A stretch of 64,000 bases of DNA from Pantoea trifolii. GTDB lineage: Bacteria > Pseudomonadota > Gammaproteobacteria > Enterobacterales > Enterobacteriaceae. The notes below the pieces were generated by a model, which saw only the letters and a program-made list of their open reading frames with translations, was not told the DNA's origin and did not search any database. Made by a program: the position numbers and the translations under genes. Of this stretch, positions 49,065 through 59,622 are shown piece after piece. The DNA lies in the NCBI RefSeq assembly GCF_024506435.1, contig NZ_JANIET010000001.1, positions 992,001 through 1,056,000 of the forward strand. The letters are read 5' to 3'. The first letter of the stretch is position 1; each line of letters opens with the position of its first letter.

Positions 49065-49754
49065 ATGGCTAAGCGCATTTTGGTTGTGGAAGACGAAGCT
49101 CCCATCCGTGAAATGTTATGTTTCGTGCTGGAACAGAATGATTACCAGCCTATTGAGGCGGAAGATTATGACAGCGCGATTGGTAAGCTGATCGAACCCT
49201 GGCCTGATTTAATTCTGCTGGACTGGATGTTGCCCGGCGGCAGCGGAATTCAGTTTATTAAGCATTTGAAGCGTGAAGCCATGACGCGTGACATCCCGGT
49301 GATGATGCTGACGGCGCGCGGTGAAGAAGAGGATCGCGTGCGCGGTCTGGAAGTGGGCGCGGATGATTACATCACCAAGCCATTCTCACCCAAAGAGCTG
49401 ATGGCGCGTATTAAAGCGGTGATGCGCCGTATTTCACCGATGGCGGTGGAAGAGGTGATTGAGATGCAGGGCCTGAGCCTTGATCCATCCTCACATCGCG
49501 TGATGTCGGAAACCACGCCGCTGGAGATGGGGCCGACCGAATACAAACTGCTGCACTTCTTTATGACGCACCCGGAACGCGTGTACAGCCGCGAACAGCT
49601 GCTGAACCACGTTTGGGGCACCAATGTGTATGTCGAAGATCGCACCGTCGATGTGCATATTCGCCGTTTACGTAAAGCGCTGGAATTGACCGGCCACGAT
49701 CGCATGGTTCAAACCGTTCGCGGAACAGGGTATCGTTTCTCTGCCCGCTACTAA
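49065..49754 (+). CDS. phoB: Phosphate response regulator PhoB
   Basis: 229-residue OmpR-type regulator. Receiver domain with acidic pocket ED near 9-10 and phosphorylated Asp in [13 protein letters not shown] near 53, Lys in [12 protein letters not shown]-terminal winged helix with [20 protein letters not shown] and [18 protein letters not shown]. Length equals E. coli PhoB. Confidence 0.97.
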   Translation: MAKRILVVEDEAPIREMLCFVLEQNDYQPIEAEDYDSAIGKLIEPWPDLILLDWMLPGGSGIQFIKHLKREAMTRDIPVMMLTARGEEEDRVRGLEVGADDYITKPFSPKELMARIKAVMRRISPMAVEEVIEMQGLSLDPSSHRVMSETTPLEMGPTEYKLLHFFMTHPERVYSREQLLNHVWGTNVYVEDRTVDVHIRRLRKALELTGHDRMVQTVRGTGYRFSARY

Positions 49755-49774
49755 ACGTAAACGGAGTTTTTACC

Positions 49775-51085
49775 GTGCTGGAACGACTCTCCTGGAAGAG
49801 ATTGTTGACCGAGCTGGCGCTGGTCTGTTTACCTGCGCTGGTGTTGGGTCTGTTGTTCGGATATCTGCCGTGGTTACTGCTGATTGCGGTGACCGGCGTG
49901 ATGTTCTGGCACTTCAGCAATCTGATGCGTCTGTCGCACTGGTTGTGGGTCGATCGTTCAATGACGCCGCCCACCGGACGCGGCAGCTGGGAACCGCTGT
50001 TTTATGGCCTGTATCAGATGCAGTTGCGCAACCGGCGTCGCCGCCGCGAGCTGGGCAATCTGATCAAACGTTTCCGCAGCGGTGCCGAATCGCTGCCGGA
50101 TGCGGTGGTGCTGACCACCGAAGAGGGCACCATTTTCTGGTGCAACGGCTTGGCGCAGCAGCATCTTGGCCTGCGCTGGCCGGAAGATAACGGCCAGAAC
50201 ATCCTCAATTTACTGCGTTATCCTGAATTCTCCCGCTATATCCGCCAGCGCAAGTTCGACACACCGCTGACGCAGATCCTTAATAATCAGCATCATATGG
50301 AATTCCGCGTGATGCCTTACAGCGAAGGACAGTGGCTGATGGTGGCGCGTGATGTCACCCAGATGCACCAGCTGGAAGGCGCGCGGCGCAACTTCTTTGC
50401 CAACGTCAGTCATGAACTGCGCACGCCGTTAACGGTATTGCAGGGCTATCTGGAAATGATGGACGACGCGGTAATGAACGAGCGCACGCGCAGCAAGGCG
50501 TTACATACTATGCAAGAGCAGACGCGCCGCATGGACAGCCTGGTGAAGCAGTTGCTGACCTTGTCGCGTATCGAAGCGGCGCCAGCCATCGATCTGAAAG
50601 AGACGGTGGATGTGCCGGGCATGCTGCTGCTATTGCAGCGTGAAGCGGAAACGCTGAGCCAGGGACGTCACACCATCCATTTCCATACCGATCCGCACCT
50701 GAAAGTGTTCGGCAACGATGAGCAGTTGCGTAGCGCCATTTCCAACCTGGTCTACAACGCGGTGAATCACACGCCGGATGGCACGCGCATCGACATCAGC
50801 TGGTTGCGTACCAAACAAGGCGCGCAGTTTAAGGTGTGCGATGACGGGCCGGGCATCAGCGAACAGCATCTGCCGCGCCTTACAGAACGCTTCTACCGCG
50901 TGGACAAAGCGCGTTCACGCGCCACCGGCGGCAGCGGGTTGGGGCTGGCAATCGTGAAGCACGCGCTGGGCCATCATAATGCGCGGCTCGAGATCACCAG
51001 CGTGCCGCATCAGGAAACCTGTTTCAGCTTCCTGCTGCCGCCACGCTTGATTGTGGCTAGCGCGCTGCAAGCGCAGGTTAATTAA
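49775..51085 (+). CDS. phoR: Phosphate sensor kinase PhoR
   Basis: 436-residue membrane histidine kinase. Two close N-terminal helices (about 10-55), a basic linker, PAS (about 95-190), H-box [21 protein letters not shown]-box [20 protein letters not shown], and G boxes DDGPGIS and [14 protein letters not shown]. Start GTG 49775. Partner of PhoB, 20 bp upstream. Confidence 0.97.
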   Translation: MLERLSWKRLLTELALVCLPALVLGLLFGYLPWLLLIAVTGVMFWHFSNLMRLSHWLWVDRSMTPPTGRGSWEPLFYGLYQMQLRNRRRRRELGNLIKRFRSGAESLPDAVVLTTEEGTIFWCNGLAQQHLGLRWPEDNGQNILNLLRYPEFSRYIRQRKFDTPLTQILNNQHHMEFRVMPYSEGQWLMVARDVTQMHQLEGARRNFFANVSHELRTPLTVLQGYLEMMDDAVMNERTRSKALHTMQEQTRRMDSLVKQLLTLSRIEAAPAIDLKETVDVPGMLLLLQREAETLSQGRHTIHFHTDPHLKVFGNDEQLRSAISNLVYNAVNHTPDGTRIDISWLRTKQGAQFKVCDDGPGISEQHLPRLTERFYRVDKARSRATGGSGLGLAIVKHALGHHNARLEITSVPHQETCFSFLLPPRLIVASALQAQVN

Positions 51086-51436
51086 GGTTTGCACATCCAT
51101 GGCGTAATGCCGCTCAGTTAAGCACAGAGCGGCTTTCGTTCGCCCTAAGCTGAGGCAGTTGCAGCACCCTTGTGCGGCGACCGAGCAGAGAGCGCCTGGC
51201 CGCGCCCTCTGCACTCCCGGGCCTTGCGCCAGCCCAACCCGCCGCTGCGCGGTACCTTCACTCATTCACGATTCCTGACGGACCGGTGGCGATTCGCTCC
51301 TGCTCAGCGCCACCTCTCGCCGCATCCATGCGGCTCGCCCTGGAATCCCTCAATCGTTCAGCGGTTTGGGATGTCGCCTCAACACCCGCGCTGCACCATA
51401 AAGGCATAATTTTGACTCGCCATCGCTACAAGTCTC

Positions 51437-51460
51437 GTAGGGTCGCCATTTATGGCGACC
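51437..51460. repeat. Palindromic repeat copy 8
   Basis: GTAGGGTCGCCAT-TT-ATGGCGACC, first of a triplet. Confidence 0.88.
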
Positions 51461-51461
51461 A

Positions 51462-51486
51462 GGTGCGCATAAATGCGCACCCTACG
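51462..51486. repeat. Palindromic repeat copy 9, GGTGCGCAT variant
   Basis: GGTGCGCAT-AA-ATGCGCACC then CTACG, in inverted orientation one base after copy 8. Confidence 0.88.
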
Positions 51487-51494
51487 GGATTTTC

Positions 51495-51518
51495 GTAGGG
51501 TTGCCATTTATGGCGACC
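51495..51518. repeat. Palindromic repeat copy 10
   Basis: GTAGGGTTGCCAT-TT-ATGGCGACC, with one mismatch; its CGTAGG faces the CTACG of copy 9. Confidence 0.88.
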
Positions 51519-51611
51519 GCTTCGCGCTTAACTGACAACCCTTACGCAATTTATTGCGCGATAAATCACGCCGCTCCAGAATAGGCGTCTCATTAAATTG
51601 CGGAATCGCCC

Positions 51612-52538
51612 ATGAAATCGCTGTTGCTATCCCTCTCGCTGCTTTGCTCTGCTTTGGCACACGGCCAACAAACCATGCTAACCGGCAATCTGAGCAGCGT
51701 CGGATCGGATACGTTGGGTTATCTGATGACCCTGTGGGGCGAGGATTTTAGCCGCCAGTCGCCGGGCGTGAACGTTCAGGTGCAGGCGGCGGGATCGTCT
51801 ACCGCACCGACCGCGCTGGCCGCCGGTGCTGCACAATTGGGCGCGATGAGCCGCCCGATGCAGATCGACGAACGTCAACTGTTCATTGCGCGCTACGGCT
51901 ATCCGCCGCTGGCGGTGCCGGTGGCGATGGATGCGCTGGTGGTGGTGGTCAATCAGGACAATCCGCTGCCGCGCATCGCGCCGCAACAACTCGATGCGCT
52001 GTTTTCCATCACGCGCCTGTGCGGCGGACAGCTGGTGCCGCAGCGCTGGGGCGATCTCGGTTTAAGCGATAATCAATGGGCAACGCGCAGCATCCAGCGT
52101 TATGGCCGTAACTCGGCGTCGGGTACCTGGGGCTTCTTCAAGCAGCAGGCGCTGTGTAAAGGCGATTTCCGTGCTGACGTCGCTGAATTCCCCGGTTCCG
52201 CGGCGGTGGTGCAAGCCGTTGCCGCCACGCCCAACAGCATCGGTTACGCCAGCTTTGGCTTTCATCTCAGCGGCGTGAAAATGCTGCCGGTGGTCACGGC
52301 GAATGGCGACAGCGTGATGCCGGATGCCGAATCCATTCGCAGTGGCCGCTATCCGTGGTCGCGCCCGCTCTACATCTACGTCAACAAAGCGCCTGGCAAA
52401 CCGCTGCCGCCGCTGGTGAATGCCTTTCTGCATCAGGTGTTGTCGCCACAAGGTCAGCGCCGGGTGAGCGAGGCCGGTTATCTGCCGTTGTCAGACAGCC
52501 AGATGGCGCGAGCGCGGGCGGCCATTGAGGGAAATTGA
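51612..52538 (+). CDS. PstS-like phosphate-binding protein
   Basis: 308-residue exported substrate-binding protein. Signal peptide MKSLLLSLSLLCSALAHGQQ; SSVGSDTLGYLMTLWGEDF, QAAGSSTAPTALAAGAAQLG with AMSRPM, and GRNSASGTWGFFKQQALC are the phosphate-site loops of PstS-like proteins. No PstCAB genes are linked. It follows phoR and may be a sensor input or scavenger; that link is by position. Confidence 0.85.
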   Translation: MKSLLLSLSLLCSALAHGQQTMLTGNLSSVGSDTLGYLMTLWGEDFSRQSPGVNVQVQAAGSSTAPTALAAGAAQLGAMSRPMQIDERQLFIARYGYPPLAVPVAMDALVVVVNQDNPLPRIAPQQLDALFSITRLCGGQLVPQRWGDLGLSDNQWATRSIQRYGRNSASGTWGFFKQQALCKGDFRADVAEFPGSAAVVQAVAATPNSIGYASFGFHLSGVKMLPVVTANGDSVMPDAESIRSGRYPWSRPLYIYVNKAPGKPLPPLVNAFLHQVLSPQGQRRVSEAGYLPLSDSQMARARAAIEGN

Positions 52539-52553
52539 AGAACGTGCATCTGA

Positions 52554-52572
52554 ACATGAAATAGTTTCATGT
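52554..52572. promoter_or_regulatory. MetR-type box before MetE-like gene
   Basis: ACATGAAA-TAG-TTTCATGT is a perfect palindrome containing TGAA-N5-TTCA, the MetR consensus. It lies about 135 bp before the MetE-like start and 15 bp after the PstS-like stop. Confidence 0.6.
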
Positions 52573-52704
52573 AAGCTGAATTTTCTTCCGTTGCTGAAAG
52601 GGCAACAGCGTGGCATTCTCTTTGGACATATAGCCATCCAGATGGCCAAAATAACCCAGCGAAATTATACCCTGACGCAACTAAGCGCTCAGCGAGGAGA
52701 TAAG

Positions 52705-53808
52705 ATGCCACGTCATAACCCGTTCCGCGCCGATACCGTCGGCAGTTTTCTGCGTCCCGCTGCCATCAAGCAGGCGCGTGTGCAGTTTGCCAATGGCGAC
52801 ATCAATGCTGATCAACTGCGTCAGGTTGAAGATCGCGAAATACGTCATGTGGTGGAGCAGCAGCGCGCCAATGGCCTGCAGATCGTTACCGATGGTGAAT
52901 TCCGTCGCGCATGGTGGCACTTCGACTTCTTCGGCGATCTGCACGGCGTTGAGCTGTTCGAAGCGGAGCAGGGCATTCAGTTCAATGGCGTGCAGACCAA
53001 AGCGCACGGCGTGAAAGTCACCGGTAAAGTAGCCTTTAATCCGGAACACCCAATGCTGGATCACTTCCGCTTCCTGCAAAGCGTAGCGGGCGATGCGGTT
53101 GCCAAGATGACCATTCCCAGCCCAAGCGTGCTGCACTTCCGCGGTGGCCGCAAGGTGATCGATGCCACAGTCTATCCCGATCTGAAAGAATACTTCGCCG
53201 ATCTGGCGCAGACCTATAAAGACGCAATTAACGCGTTTTACGCGGCTGGCTGCCGTTATCTGCAGCTGGATGACACGGTGTGGGCCTATCTGTGCTCTAC
53301 CGACCAGCAGCAACAGATCCGCGAACGCGGTGAAGATCCGCAGGAGCTGGCGCGCATCTATGCTGAGGTGCTGAACACCGCGCTGGAAGGCAAGCCAGAA
53401 GATCTGACCGTCGGGCTGCATGTGTGTCGCGGCAACTTCCGCTCGACCTGGATCTCCGAAGGTGGCTATGAGCCGGTTGCCGAAGTGCTGTTTGGCGGCG
53501 TAAATATCGATGCCTTCTACCTTGAGTATGACAACGAACGTTCGGGTGGCTTTGAGCCGCTGCGCTTCCTCAAGCCGGGTCATCAGCAAGTGGTGCTGGG
53601 TTTGATCACCACTAAAACCGGTGAGCTGGAAGATGCGGAACAGGTAAAAGCGCGTCTGCAGGAAGCAGCACAGTTCGTCAGCCTCGATCAAATCTGCCTC
53701 AGCCCGCAGTGTGGTTTTGCCTCTACCGAAGAGGGCAACAGCCTGAGCGAAGAGCAACAGTGGCAGAAGATTCGTCTGGTGGTCGATATAGCAAGAACAG
53801 TCTGGTAA
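52705..53808 (+). CDS. MetE-like cobalamin-independent methionine synthase family protein
   Basis: 367 residues, half the size of MetE, equal to the catalytic C-terminal domain alone (YxjG/YxjH type). ADTVGSFLRPAAIKQAR, VTDGEFRRAWWHFDFF, QLDDTVWAYL, GLHVCRGNFRSTW (His and Cys), FYLEYDNERSGGFEPL and QICLSPQCGFAST (second Cys) give the zinc and homocysteine site. ATG 52705 has AGGAG 5 nt upstream. Probably methylates homocysteine or a related thiol with an unknown methyl donor. Confidence 0.88.
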   Translation: MPRHNPFRADTVGSFLRPAAIKQARVQFANGDINADQLRQVEDREIRHVVEQQRANGLQIVTDGEFRRAWWHFDFFGDLHGVELFEAEQGIQFNGVQTKAHGVKVTGKVAFNPEHPMLDHFRFLQSVAGDAVAKMTIPSPSVLHFRGGRKVIDATVYPDLKEYFADLAQTYKDAINAFYAAGCRYLQLDDTVWAYLCSTDQQQQIRERGEDPQELARIYAEVLNTALEGKPEDLTVGLHVCRGNFRSTWISEGGYEPVAEVLFGGVNIDAFYLEYDNERSGGFEPLRFLKPGHQQVVLGLITTKTGELEDAEQVKARLQEAAQFVSLDQICLSPQCGFASTEEGNSLSEEQQWQKIRLVVDIARTVW

Positions 53809-53829
53809 TTCCGTAAAGTTAGCCAAACA

Positions 53830-53850
53830 GGCGCGTAAATCGCGCCTTTT
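53830..53850 (+). terminator. Intrinsic terminator after MetE-like gene
   Basis: GGCGCG-TAAAT-CGCGCC followed by TTTT. Confidence 0.8.
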
Positions 53851-54210
53851 GTGCATCTTAAGGGCGATTTATGCAAAGAGATCTCCCGTGCTGAGGAAAC
53901 TTTTAGCAAATCATCTGAGGTGTTTTCCTACAATTCCACCGTGATTCACTGCTTTCTCCCGCTATCTTGTTATATCCTTCTGGTTTTTCGATCCCGTATT
54001 GCCTTTCTTCGCTATAAACGTTCTAATTTGCGCCGTTGTCGATTTATCCCTCTGCGAACAGAAGAAAAGTAGATTAAATCACCTGCGCTTTAACGATTAG
54101 TCCCGCATAACACGCTGGTCTTGCCGAATAAGTCCTTGTTTTAGCGCATCCAGAGGACAACACGAACTCAACTTCCACCGCAACATTAGCTACAGGCAGT
54201 ACAGAAGTTT
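53851..54210. other. Long leader region before brnQ
   Basis: About 360 bp without a convincing gene. It must contain the brnQ promoter. The open frame 53851-54072 has no ribosome site or recognisable sequence. I see no riboswitch or leader peptide rich in branched-chain codons. Confidence 0.4.
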
Positions 54211-55530
54211 ATGACACATCGTTTAACCTCCAAGGATATCCTGGCGCTGGGCTTCATGACGTTTGCCCTGTTCGTTGGCGCAGGAAATATCATCTTCCCA
54301 CCGATGGTGGGGATTCAGTCTGGCGAACACGTTTGGATTGCGGCCTTCGGCTTCCTGATTACCGCGGTTGGCTTACCGGTGATCACTGTTATCGCGCTGG
54401 CGCGCGTGGGCGGCGGCATTGATGCACTGAGCTCACCGATTGGTAAAGCCGCAGGCTTGCTGCTGGCGACCGTTTGCTATCTGGCTGTTGGCCCGCTGTT
54501 TGCCACGCCGCGTACCGCTACCGTTTCCTTTGCCGTCGGTATTGCACCGCTGACCGGCGACGGCGCGCTGCCGCTGTTCATCTATAGCCTGATTTACTTT
54601 GCGCTGGTGATCGGCATCTCGCTGTATCCGGGCAAATTGCTGGATACCGTTGGTCACTTCCTCGCACCGCTGAAAATTCTGGCGCTGATTGTGCTCGGCG
54701 TTGCCGTGCTGATCTGGCCTGCCGGTGGCGTTTCGCCGGGCACCGAAGAGTATCAGCGTGCGGCCTTCTCCAGCGGTTTCGTTAATGGTTATCTGACCAT
54801 GGATACGCTGGGTGCGCTGGTGTTCGGTATCGTTATCGTCAATGCGGCGCGTTCACGCGGTGTTGAAGATGCCAAACTGCTGACGCGCTACACCATGCTG
54901 GCGGGTATTATCGCGGGTATCGGTTTGACGCTGATTTACCTGACGCTGTTCAAGCTCGGTAACGATAGCGGCGCATTAGTGGCGCAGAGTGCCAACGGTG
55001 CTGAGATTCTGCATGCTTACGTGCAGCAGACCTTCGGCGGCATGGGCAGCTTCTTCCTCGCCGCGCTGATCTTCGTCGCCTGCATGGTGACGGCGGTGGG
55101 CCTGACCTGCGCTTGTGCAGAATTCTTTGCGCAATACGTTCCGCTGTCGTATAAAACGCTGGTATTTATTCTGGGTCTGTTCTCGATGGTGGTGTCGAAT
55201 CTCGGCCTGAGCCATCTGATTCAGATCTCGATTCCGGTGCTGACGGCGATTTATCCGCCTTGCATCGTGCTGGTGGTGCTGAGCTTCACGCTGAAGTTCT
55301 GGAACAAAAGTTCGCGTATCATCGCGCCGACCATGCTGGTAAGCCTGCTGTTCGGTATCGTTGATGCCATCAAAACCACCAGCTTTAAAGATGTGTTGCC
55401 GCTGTTCAGCCAGCATCTGCCGCTGGCCGATCAGGGGCTTTCCTGGTTGCCGCCATCGCTGGCGATGCTGGTGATTGCTGCGGTAGTTGATCGGGCAAAA
55501 GGACGTGAGCAGGTCGCGGTTCATCAGTAA
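54211..55530 (+). CDS. brnQ: Branched-chain amino acid:cation symporter BrnQ
   Basis: 439-residue, 12-helix carrier for Leu, Ile and Val, as long as E. coli Brn[61 protein letters not shown] and [20 protein letters not shown] are family-typical. Followed by its own terminator. Confidence 0.96.
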   Translation: MTHRLTSKDILALGFMTFALFVGAGNIIFPPMVGIQSGEHVWIAAFGFLITAVGLPVITVIALARVGGGIDALSSPIGKAAGLLLATVCYLAVGPLFATPRTATVSFAVGIAPLTGDGALPLFIYSLIYFALVIGISLYPGKLLDTVGHFLAPLKILALIVLGVAVLIWPAGGVSPGTEEYQRAAFSSGFVNGYLTMDTLGALVFGIVIVNAARSRGVEDAKLLTRYTMLAGIIAGIGLTLIYLTLFKLGNDSGALVAQSANGAEILHAYVQQTFGGMGSFFLAALIFVACMVTAVGLTCACAEFFAQYVPLSYKTLVFILGLFSMVVSNLGLSHLIQISIPVLTAIYPPCIVLVVLSFTLKFWNKSSRIIAPTMLVSLLFGIVDAIKTTSFKDVLPLFSQHLPLADQGLSWLPPSLAMLVIAAVVDRAKGREQVAVHQ

Positions 55531-55550
55531 GCGGCATTGCTGTTAATTTC

Positions 55551-55575
55551 AACCACGGGCTTGCCCGTGGTTTTT
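55551..55575 (+). terminator. Intrinsic terminator after brnQ
   Basis: AACCACGGGC-TT-GCCCGTGGTT followed by TTT. It is also nearly symmetric for the other strand. Confidence 0.85.
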
Positions 55576-55597
55576 CATTTTCAAGGTACTGAGTGTT

Positions 55598-56953
55598 ATG
55601 CAAGAAACCAATAAGCTCAAACGCGGACTGAGCACGCGCCACATTCGCTTTATGGCGCTGGGATCGGCGATTGGCACCGGGCTGTTCTATGGCTCGGCGG
55701 ATGCCATCAAAATGGCAGGCCCAAGCGTGCTGCTGGCCTATATCATCGGCGGCGCGGTGGCGTACATCATCATGCGGGCGTTGGGTGAGATGTCGGTCAA
55801 CAACCCGCAGGCCAGCTCATTCTCGCGCTATGCGCAGGATTATCTTGGCCCGCTGGCCGGTTATATCACCGGCTGGACCTACTGTTTTGAAATCCTGATT
55901 GTGGCGATTGCCGACGTCACGGCTTTTGGTATCTACATGGGTGTGTGGTTCCCCGATGTGCCGCACTGGATTTGGGTGTTGAGCGTGGTGCTGATTATCG
56001 GCGCCATCAACCTGATGAGCGTGAAAGTGTTTGGCGAAGTGGAGTTTTGGTTCTCCTTTTTCAAAGTCGCCACCATCATCATCATGATCCTCGCCGGCTT
56101 CGGCATGATTTTCTGGGGCATCGGCAACGGCGGTCAGCCGACCGGCATTCACAATCTGTGGACCAACGGCGGCTTCTTCGCGCACGGCATCGTCGGCATG
56201 CTGCTGTCACTGCAGATGGTGATGTTTGCCTACGGCGGGATTGAGATTATCGGCATTACCGCCGGTGAAGCGGAAGATCCGAAAACCTCGATTCCACGCG
56301 CCATCAACTCCGTACCGATGCGTATTCTGGTGTTCTACGTTGGTACGCTGTTCGTCATCATGTCGATTTATCCGTGGAATCAGGTGGGCACTTCCGGCAG
56401 TCCGTTCGTGCTGACTTTCCAGCATTTGGGCATTGCGGCGGCGGCATCGATCCTTAACTTCGTGGTGCTGACGGCGTCGCTGTCGGCAATCAATAGCGAT
56501 GTGTTTGGCGTGGGACGTATGCTGCACGGCATGGCGCAACAGGGCCACGCACCGAAGGTATTCCAGAAGGTATCGAATCGCGGGATTCCGTGGGTGACCG
56601 TGTTGGTGATGATGCTGGCGATGTTGATCGCGGTGTATCTCAACTACCTGATGCCGGAGAAAGTGTTCCTGGTCATCGCCTCGCTGGCGACCTTTGCTAC
56701 CGTTTGGGTGTGGATCATGATTCTGCTGTCGCAGATTGCCTTTCGCCGCAAGATTGGTCAAGAGCAAGCCGGGAAGCTGGATTTTGCCATGCCGGGCGGC
56801 AGTACTACCGCATGGTTTGGCGTGCTGTTCCTGGCCTTCATTATTGGACTGATTGGTTACTTCCCGGATACGCGGGTGTCGCTTTACGTTGGTTTTGCGT
56901 GGATTGCGCTGCTGTTGCTGGCGTGGCCGCTAGTGAAAAAGCGTAAAGGCTAA
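55598..56953 (+). CDS. proY: Proline-type APC permease ProY
   Basis: 451-residue amino acid permease of the AAT group. [60 protein letters not shown] and [20 protein letters not shown] are standard. Position after brnQ identifies it as ProY, a poorly expressed proline permease in E. coli. Twelve membrane segments. Confidence 0.94.
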   Translation: MQETNKLKRGLSTRHIRFMALGSAIGTGLFYGSADAIKMAGPSVLLAYIIGGAVAYIIMRALGEMSVNNPQASSFSRYAQDYLGPLAGYITGWTYCFEILIVAIADVTAFGIYMGVWFPDVPHWIWVLSVVLIIGAINLMSVKVFGEVEFWFSFFKVATIIIMILAGFGMIFWGIGNGGQPTGIHNLWTNGGFFAHGIVGMLLSLQMVMFAYGGIEIIGITAGEAEDPKTSIPRAINSVPMRILVFYVGTLFVIMSIYPWNQVGTSGSPFVLTFQHLGIAAAASILNFVVLTASLSAINSDVFGVGRMLHGMAQQGHAPKVFQKVSNRGIPWVTVLVMMLAMLIAVYLNYLMPEKVFLVIASLATFATVWVWIMILLSQIAFRRKIGQEQAGKLDFAMPGGSTTAWFGVLFLAFIIGLIGYFPDTRVSLYVGFAWIALLLLAWPLVKKRKG

Positions 56954-56960
56954 CTATATT

Positions 56961-56989
56961 GTAGGGTCGCCATTTATGGCGACCTTTTT
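56961..56989 (+). repeat. Palindromic repeat copy 11, terminator-like
   Basis: GTAGGGTCGCCAT-TT-ATGGCGACC then five T, 8 bp after the proY stop. The hairpin plus T-tract has the form of an intrinsic terminator. Confidence 0.88.
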
Positions 56990-57096
56990 ATATATGACGA
57001 TTTCAATATAAAAATAATCACGCCATCCCAAAATAATAAAACACCAAAAATATCTCGGCGCATCCTGGCGCCGAAAAGAACTGCAAAAAGGAAACA

Positions 57097-57234
57097 ATGA
57101 GTATTACTAAGGGATGTTTGACTTGCGCAGCATATCGTATTTTTATTGATGCCAGGATGTTCGAAAAAAAAAAGAGAAAAGTCTCACTACGAAGTAGAAT
57201 ATTACTTACAGTGCGCTTAAGTAATTTTAGTTAA
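57097..57234 (+). CDS. Possible 45-residue basic peptide
   Basis: ATG 57097 has AAGGA about 5 nt upstream. MSITKGCLTCAAYRIFIDAR is followed by a basic stretch MFEKKKRKVSLRSRILL. AT-rich codons unlike the neighbours; the surrounding 320 bp is also AT-rich. It may be a foreign remnant or chance frame; no family recognised. Confidence 0.3.
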   Translation: MSITKGCLTCAAYRIFIDARMFEKKKRKVSLRSRILLTVRLSNFS

Positions 57235-57235
57235 A

Positions 57236-57267
57236 GGTTAAGTTCGCATAAATTAACGAACTTAACC
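57236..57267. terminator. Hairpin at end of the phosphatase gene
   Basis: GGTTAAGTTCG and CGAACTTAACC are perfect 11-bp arms with a 10-nt loop, 12 bp beyond the phosphatase stop. On the minus strand it is followed by TTTAACTAAAATT, a weak terminator tail. Confidence 0.5.
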
Positions 57268-57278
57268 CAATGTGAAAA

Positions 57279-58088
57279 TTATAACGACAAATGCGCAGGC
57301 AATAGCGCTTTCAGCTGTGGATAAATTACCGCATTTGCCAGCAGCACCGGATTGCCATTTTGCAAACCCTGATTAGCCAGATAATCGTTGGTGATGCCGC
57401 CCGCTTCACGCATCAGCACGATGCCCGGCAAGCCATCCCACGGATTCATATGCGCTTCGTAGTAACCTATTAGTCGACCCGCCGCGGCCCACGCACTCAT
57501 TAATGCTCCCGAACCGTTACGGATAAACATGCCGCCCTGCGCCAGTAATGTGCTGATAAAAGTGGTCAGCGGTTCAATCGGTTGGCTGTTGGAACTGCTC
57601 AAACCGAGCAATCCCTGATCGAGCTGCTGCGCGCTGTGCGCCTGAATGCGTTTATCATTTACCCAGGCACCTTTTCCTCGGCAGGCGTGAAAGGTTTCAT
57701 GATGATTGGGATCGCACACCACGCCGATTACGGCTTCGTTTTCACAAACAATCGCCAGCGAAACGCACCAGTTGTGCAAGCCGTTCAGGAAGCTGCTGGT
57801 GCCATCAATCGGATCGATCACCCAGATAAAGCGTGCGCCTGACGTTTCTCCGCCGCTCTCTTCGCCCAGCACCGCATCGTCAGGAAAGCGTTCGTGGATC
57901 AGATGCTTGACCAATTCCTCCACGTTGCGATCGGCTTCGCTGACCACATCCTGCAGGTCTTTCTTATGCTCAACCACTAATTGATGACGTTGCTGATACC
58001 AGGATAAAGCCCGACTGGCGGCGGTTTTGGCAACCTCACAGGCGAAATGATAACGTGCGTCGAGTTCGGTAAGCGAAGCTGATGACAT
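57279..58088 (-). CDS. Inositol monophosphatase family phosphatase
   Basis: 269-residue Mg-dependent phosphatase. Metal motifs DVVSEADRNVEELV, LGEESGG, IDPIDGTSSFLNGL and the C-terminal EAHMNPWDGLPGIVLMREAG are complete. It differs from housekeeping SuhB and could act on inositol phosphate, histidinol phosphate or another sugar phosphate. Probable single-gene unit. It is not part of the E. coli order at this place. Confidence 0.88.
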   Translation of the reverse strand: MSSASLTELDARYHFACEVAKTAASRALSWYQQRHQLVVEHKKDLQDVVSEADRNVEELVKHLIHERFPDDAVLGEESGGETSGARFIWVIDPIDGTSSFLNGLHNWCVSLAIVCENEAVIGVVCDPNHHETFHACRGKGAWVNDKRIQAHSAQQLDQGLLGLSSSNSQPIEPLTTFISTLLAQGGMFIRNGSGALMSAWAAAGRLIGYYEAHMNPWDGLPGIVLMREAGGITNDYLANQGLQNGNPVLLANAVIYPQLKALLPAHLSL

Positions 58089-58279
58089 CTTTTCCTCTTA
58101 TGATTTTTAGGCTGGCGAAGCGACAACAGACGCCCAAAATGGCGTATTGGCTGTGTGACGGACTTAACAAAAGTTAAGAAAGGTTTCATTAAGCCGTAGA
58201 TGACTGCGCGTGACAAGAGGGGGAGAAGGCCCGCCACTAAAATTTTTATTTTCTCTGGCGGGTTATGCGGGATGAAGCG

Positions 58280-59530
58280 TTAATGGTGGGTTCTCACGCC
58301 GATTTGACGCATGTCGTTGCCGGTAGGCGATTGGTGTACGCGCAGGCCAAAAGTCGGCAGCACCGCGTAAATATGGTCGAAGATATCCGATTGAATATTT
58401 TCATACTCTTTCCATACCGTGGTGCTAGTGAACACATACACTTCCAGCGGCAAACCGTTTTCACCCGGCGCTAACTGACGCACCATTAATGTCATCTCTT
58501 TATGAATATGCGGATGTTGCTCCAGCCAGCTTTGCAACCAGGCGCGGAAAGTACCAACGTTAGTCAGGCGGCGACCGTTGAGCGGCGAATTCAAATCACA
58601 GCCGAGCTGCGCATTCCACGCCGCCACTTCTTCGCTTTTGCTATTCAGATAGGGCGTGAGCAGATGCGCACTTTTTAACTGCTGCATCATGGCGTCATCA
58701 AGGAAAGTGATGCTGGTGGTATCGATATTAATACTGCGCTTAATGCGACGTCCGCCGGATTCCGACATGCCGCGCCAGTTTTTAAAGGAGTCGGAAATTA
58801 AGGCGTAAGCGGGAATGGTCACAATGGTGTTATCCCAGTTGCGCACTTTTACCGTGGTCAGGGAAATATCAATGACCGCACCGTCCGCGCCATATTTCGG
58901 CATTTCCAGCCAATCATTCATTTTCAGCATATTATTGGCCGCTAACTGAATGCCGGCCACCAGACCGAGAATCGGATCTTTAAATACCAGCATCAGCACC
59001 GCCGTCATGGCACCGAGACCGGTGATCAATACGCCAGGCGATTTACCCAACAGCAGCGAAATAATCATGATCACCATTAAAATGGCAGCGATCAATTTCA
59101 CGCTCTGGATAATTCCGCGCAGCGGCAATTGCTGCGCCAGCATGCTGTTTGTGCTGAGCTGCTGCAGCAGATCCAGCAGCGAGAACAGCATCAGCAGCGC
59201 GAAGATCATCATCCACAGCTGAGCGAATATCAGCAGCGCAGGATAGATCTGAGAGCTGTCGTGCAGGAACAGCTCGGTCTGTAATTTGAATAGCACGCCT
59301 TGCATCAACCATACGCTGCGGCTAAACAGGCGGCTGTTAATCAGCGCCTTCGGCCACTGACGGCTGCTTTTCTCGGTATAGCGACGCAGGAGCGGCAAGA
59401 TGGCGCGGTGCAGAATGGCGTGAGTGATTAACGAGATGGCAAAGATAATGGCGATCACTATCCCTAACGCCATAATGTGCGTGTAGCTAAGACCGGCTTC
59501 TGCGAGCCGGTTGGCAATAAGATGCTGCAT
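58280..59530 (-). CDS. mscM: MscS-family channel YbdG (MscM)
   Basis: 416 residues, as E. coli YbdG (415). Five N-terminal membrane helices then the MscS pore and beta domains: LGAMTAVLMLVFKDPILGLV, AANNMLKMNDWLEMPKYGAD, GAVIDISLTTVKVRNWDNTI and NWRGMSESGGRRIKRSINID. Releases small solutes at low osmotic downshock in E. coli. Confidence 0.92.
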   Translation of the reverse strand: MQHLIANRLAEAGLSYTHIMALGIVIAIIFAISLITHAILHRAILPLLRRYTEKSSRQWPKALINSRLFSRSVWLMQGVLFKLQTELFLHDSSQIYPALLIFAQLWMMIFALLMLFSLLDLLQQLSTNSMLAQQLPLRGIIQSVKLIAAILMVIMIISLLLGKSPGVLITGLGAMTAVLMLVFKDPILGLVAGIQLAANNMLKMNDWLEMPKYGADGAVIDISLTTVKVRNWDNTIVTIPAYALISDSFKNWRGMSESGGRRIKRSINIDTTSITFLDDAMMQQLKSAHLLTPYLNSKSEEVAAWNAQLGCDLNSPLNGRRLTNVGTFRAWLQSWLEQHPHIHKEMTLMVRQLAPGENGLPLEVYVFTSTTVWKEYENIQSDIFDHIYAVLPTFGLRVHQSPTGNDMRQIGVRTHH

Positions 59531-59622
59531 GAGATTTCCCTAAGTGTGACGAAGATTAAGGCCACGAAGGGTAGGGGATGGGAAATTTCCCGTCCAACAG
59601 ACGGGTCTTGAATTACCTAATA

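Larger units (their letters stand above)
51086..51611. other. Repeat-bearing intergenic region after phoR
   Basis: A 526-bp gap. The left part (51090-51400) is GC-rich and contains no frame with a ribosome site or family character; the right part holds three palindromic repeats. No Pho box was found before the PstS-like gene. Confidence 0.5.

Noticed and set aside
51172..51498. 108-codon frame after phoR
   Set aside because: No ribosome site, low-complexity sequence, and the end is translated palindromic repeat (RRVAIYGD).
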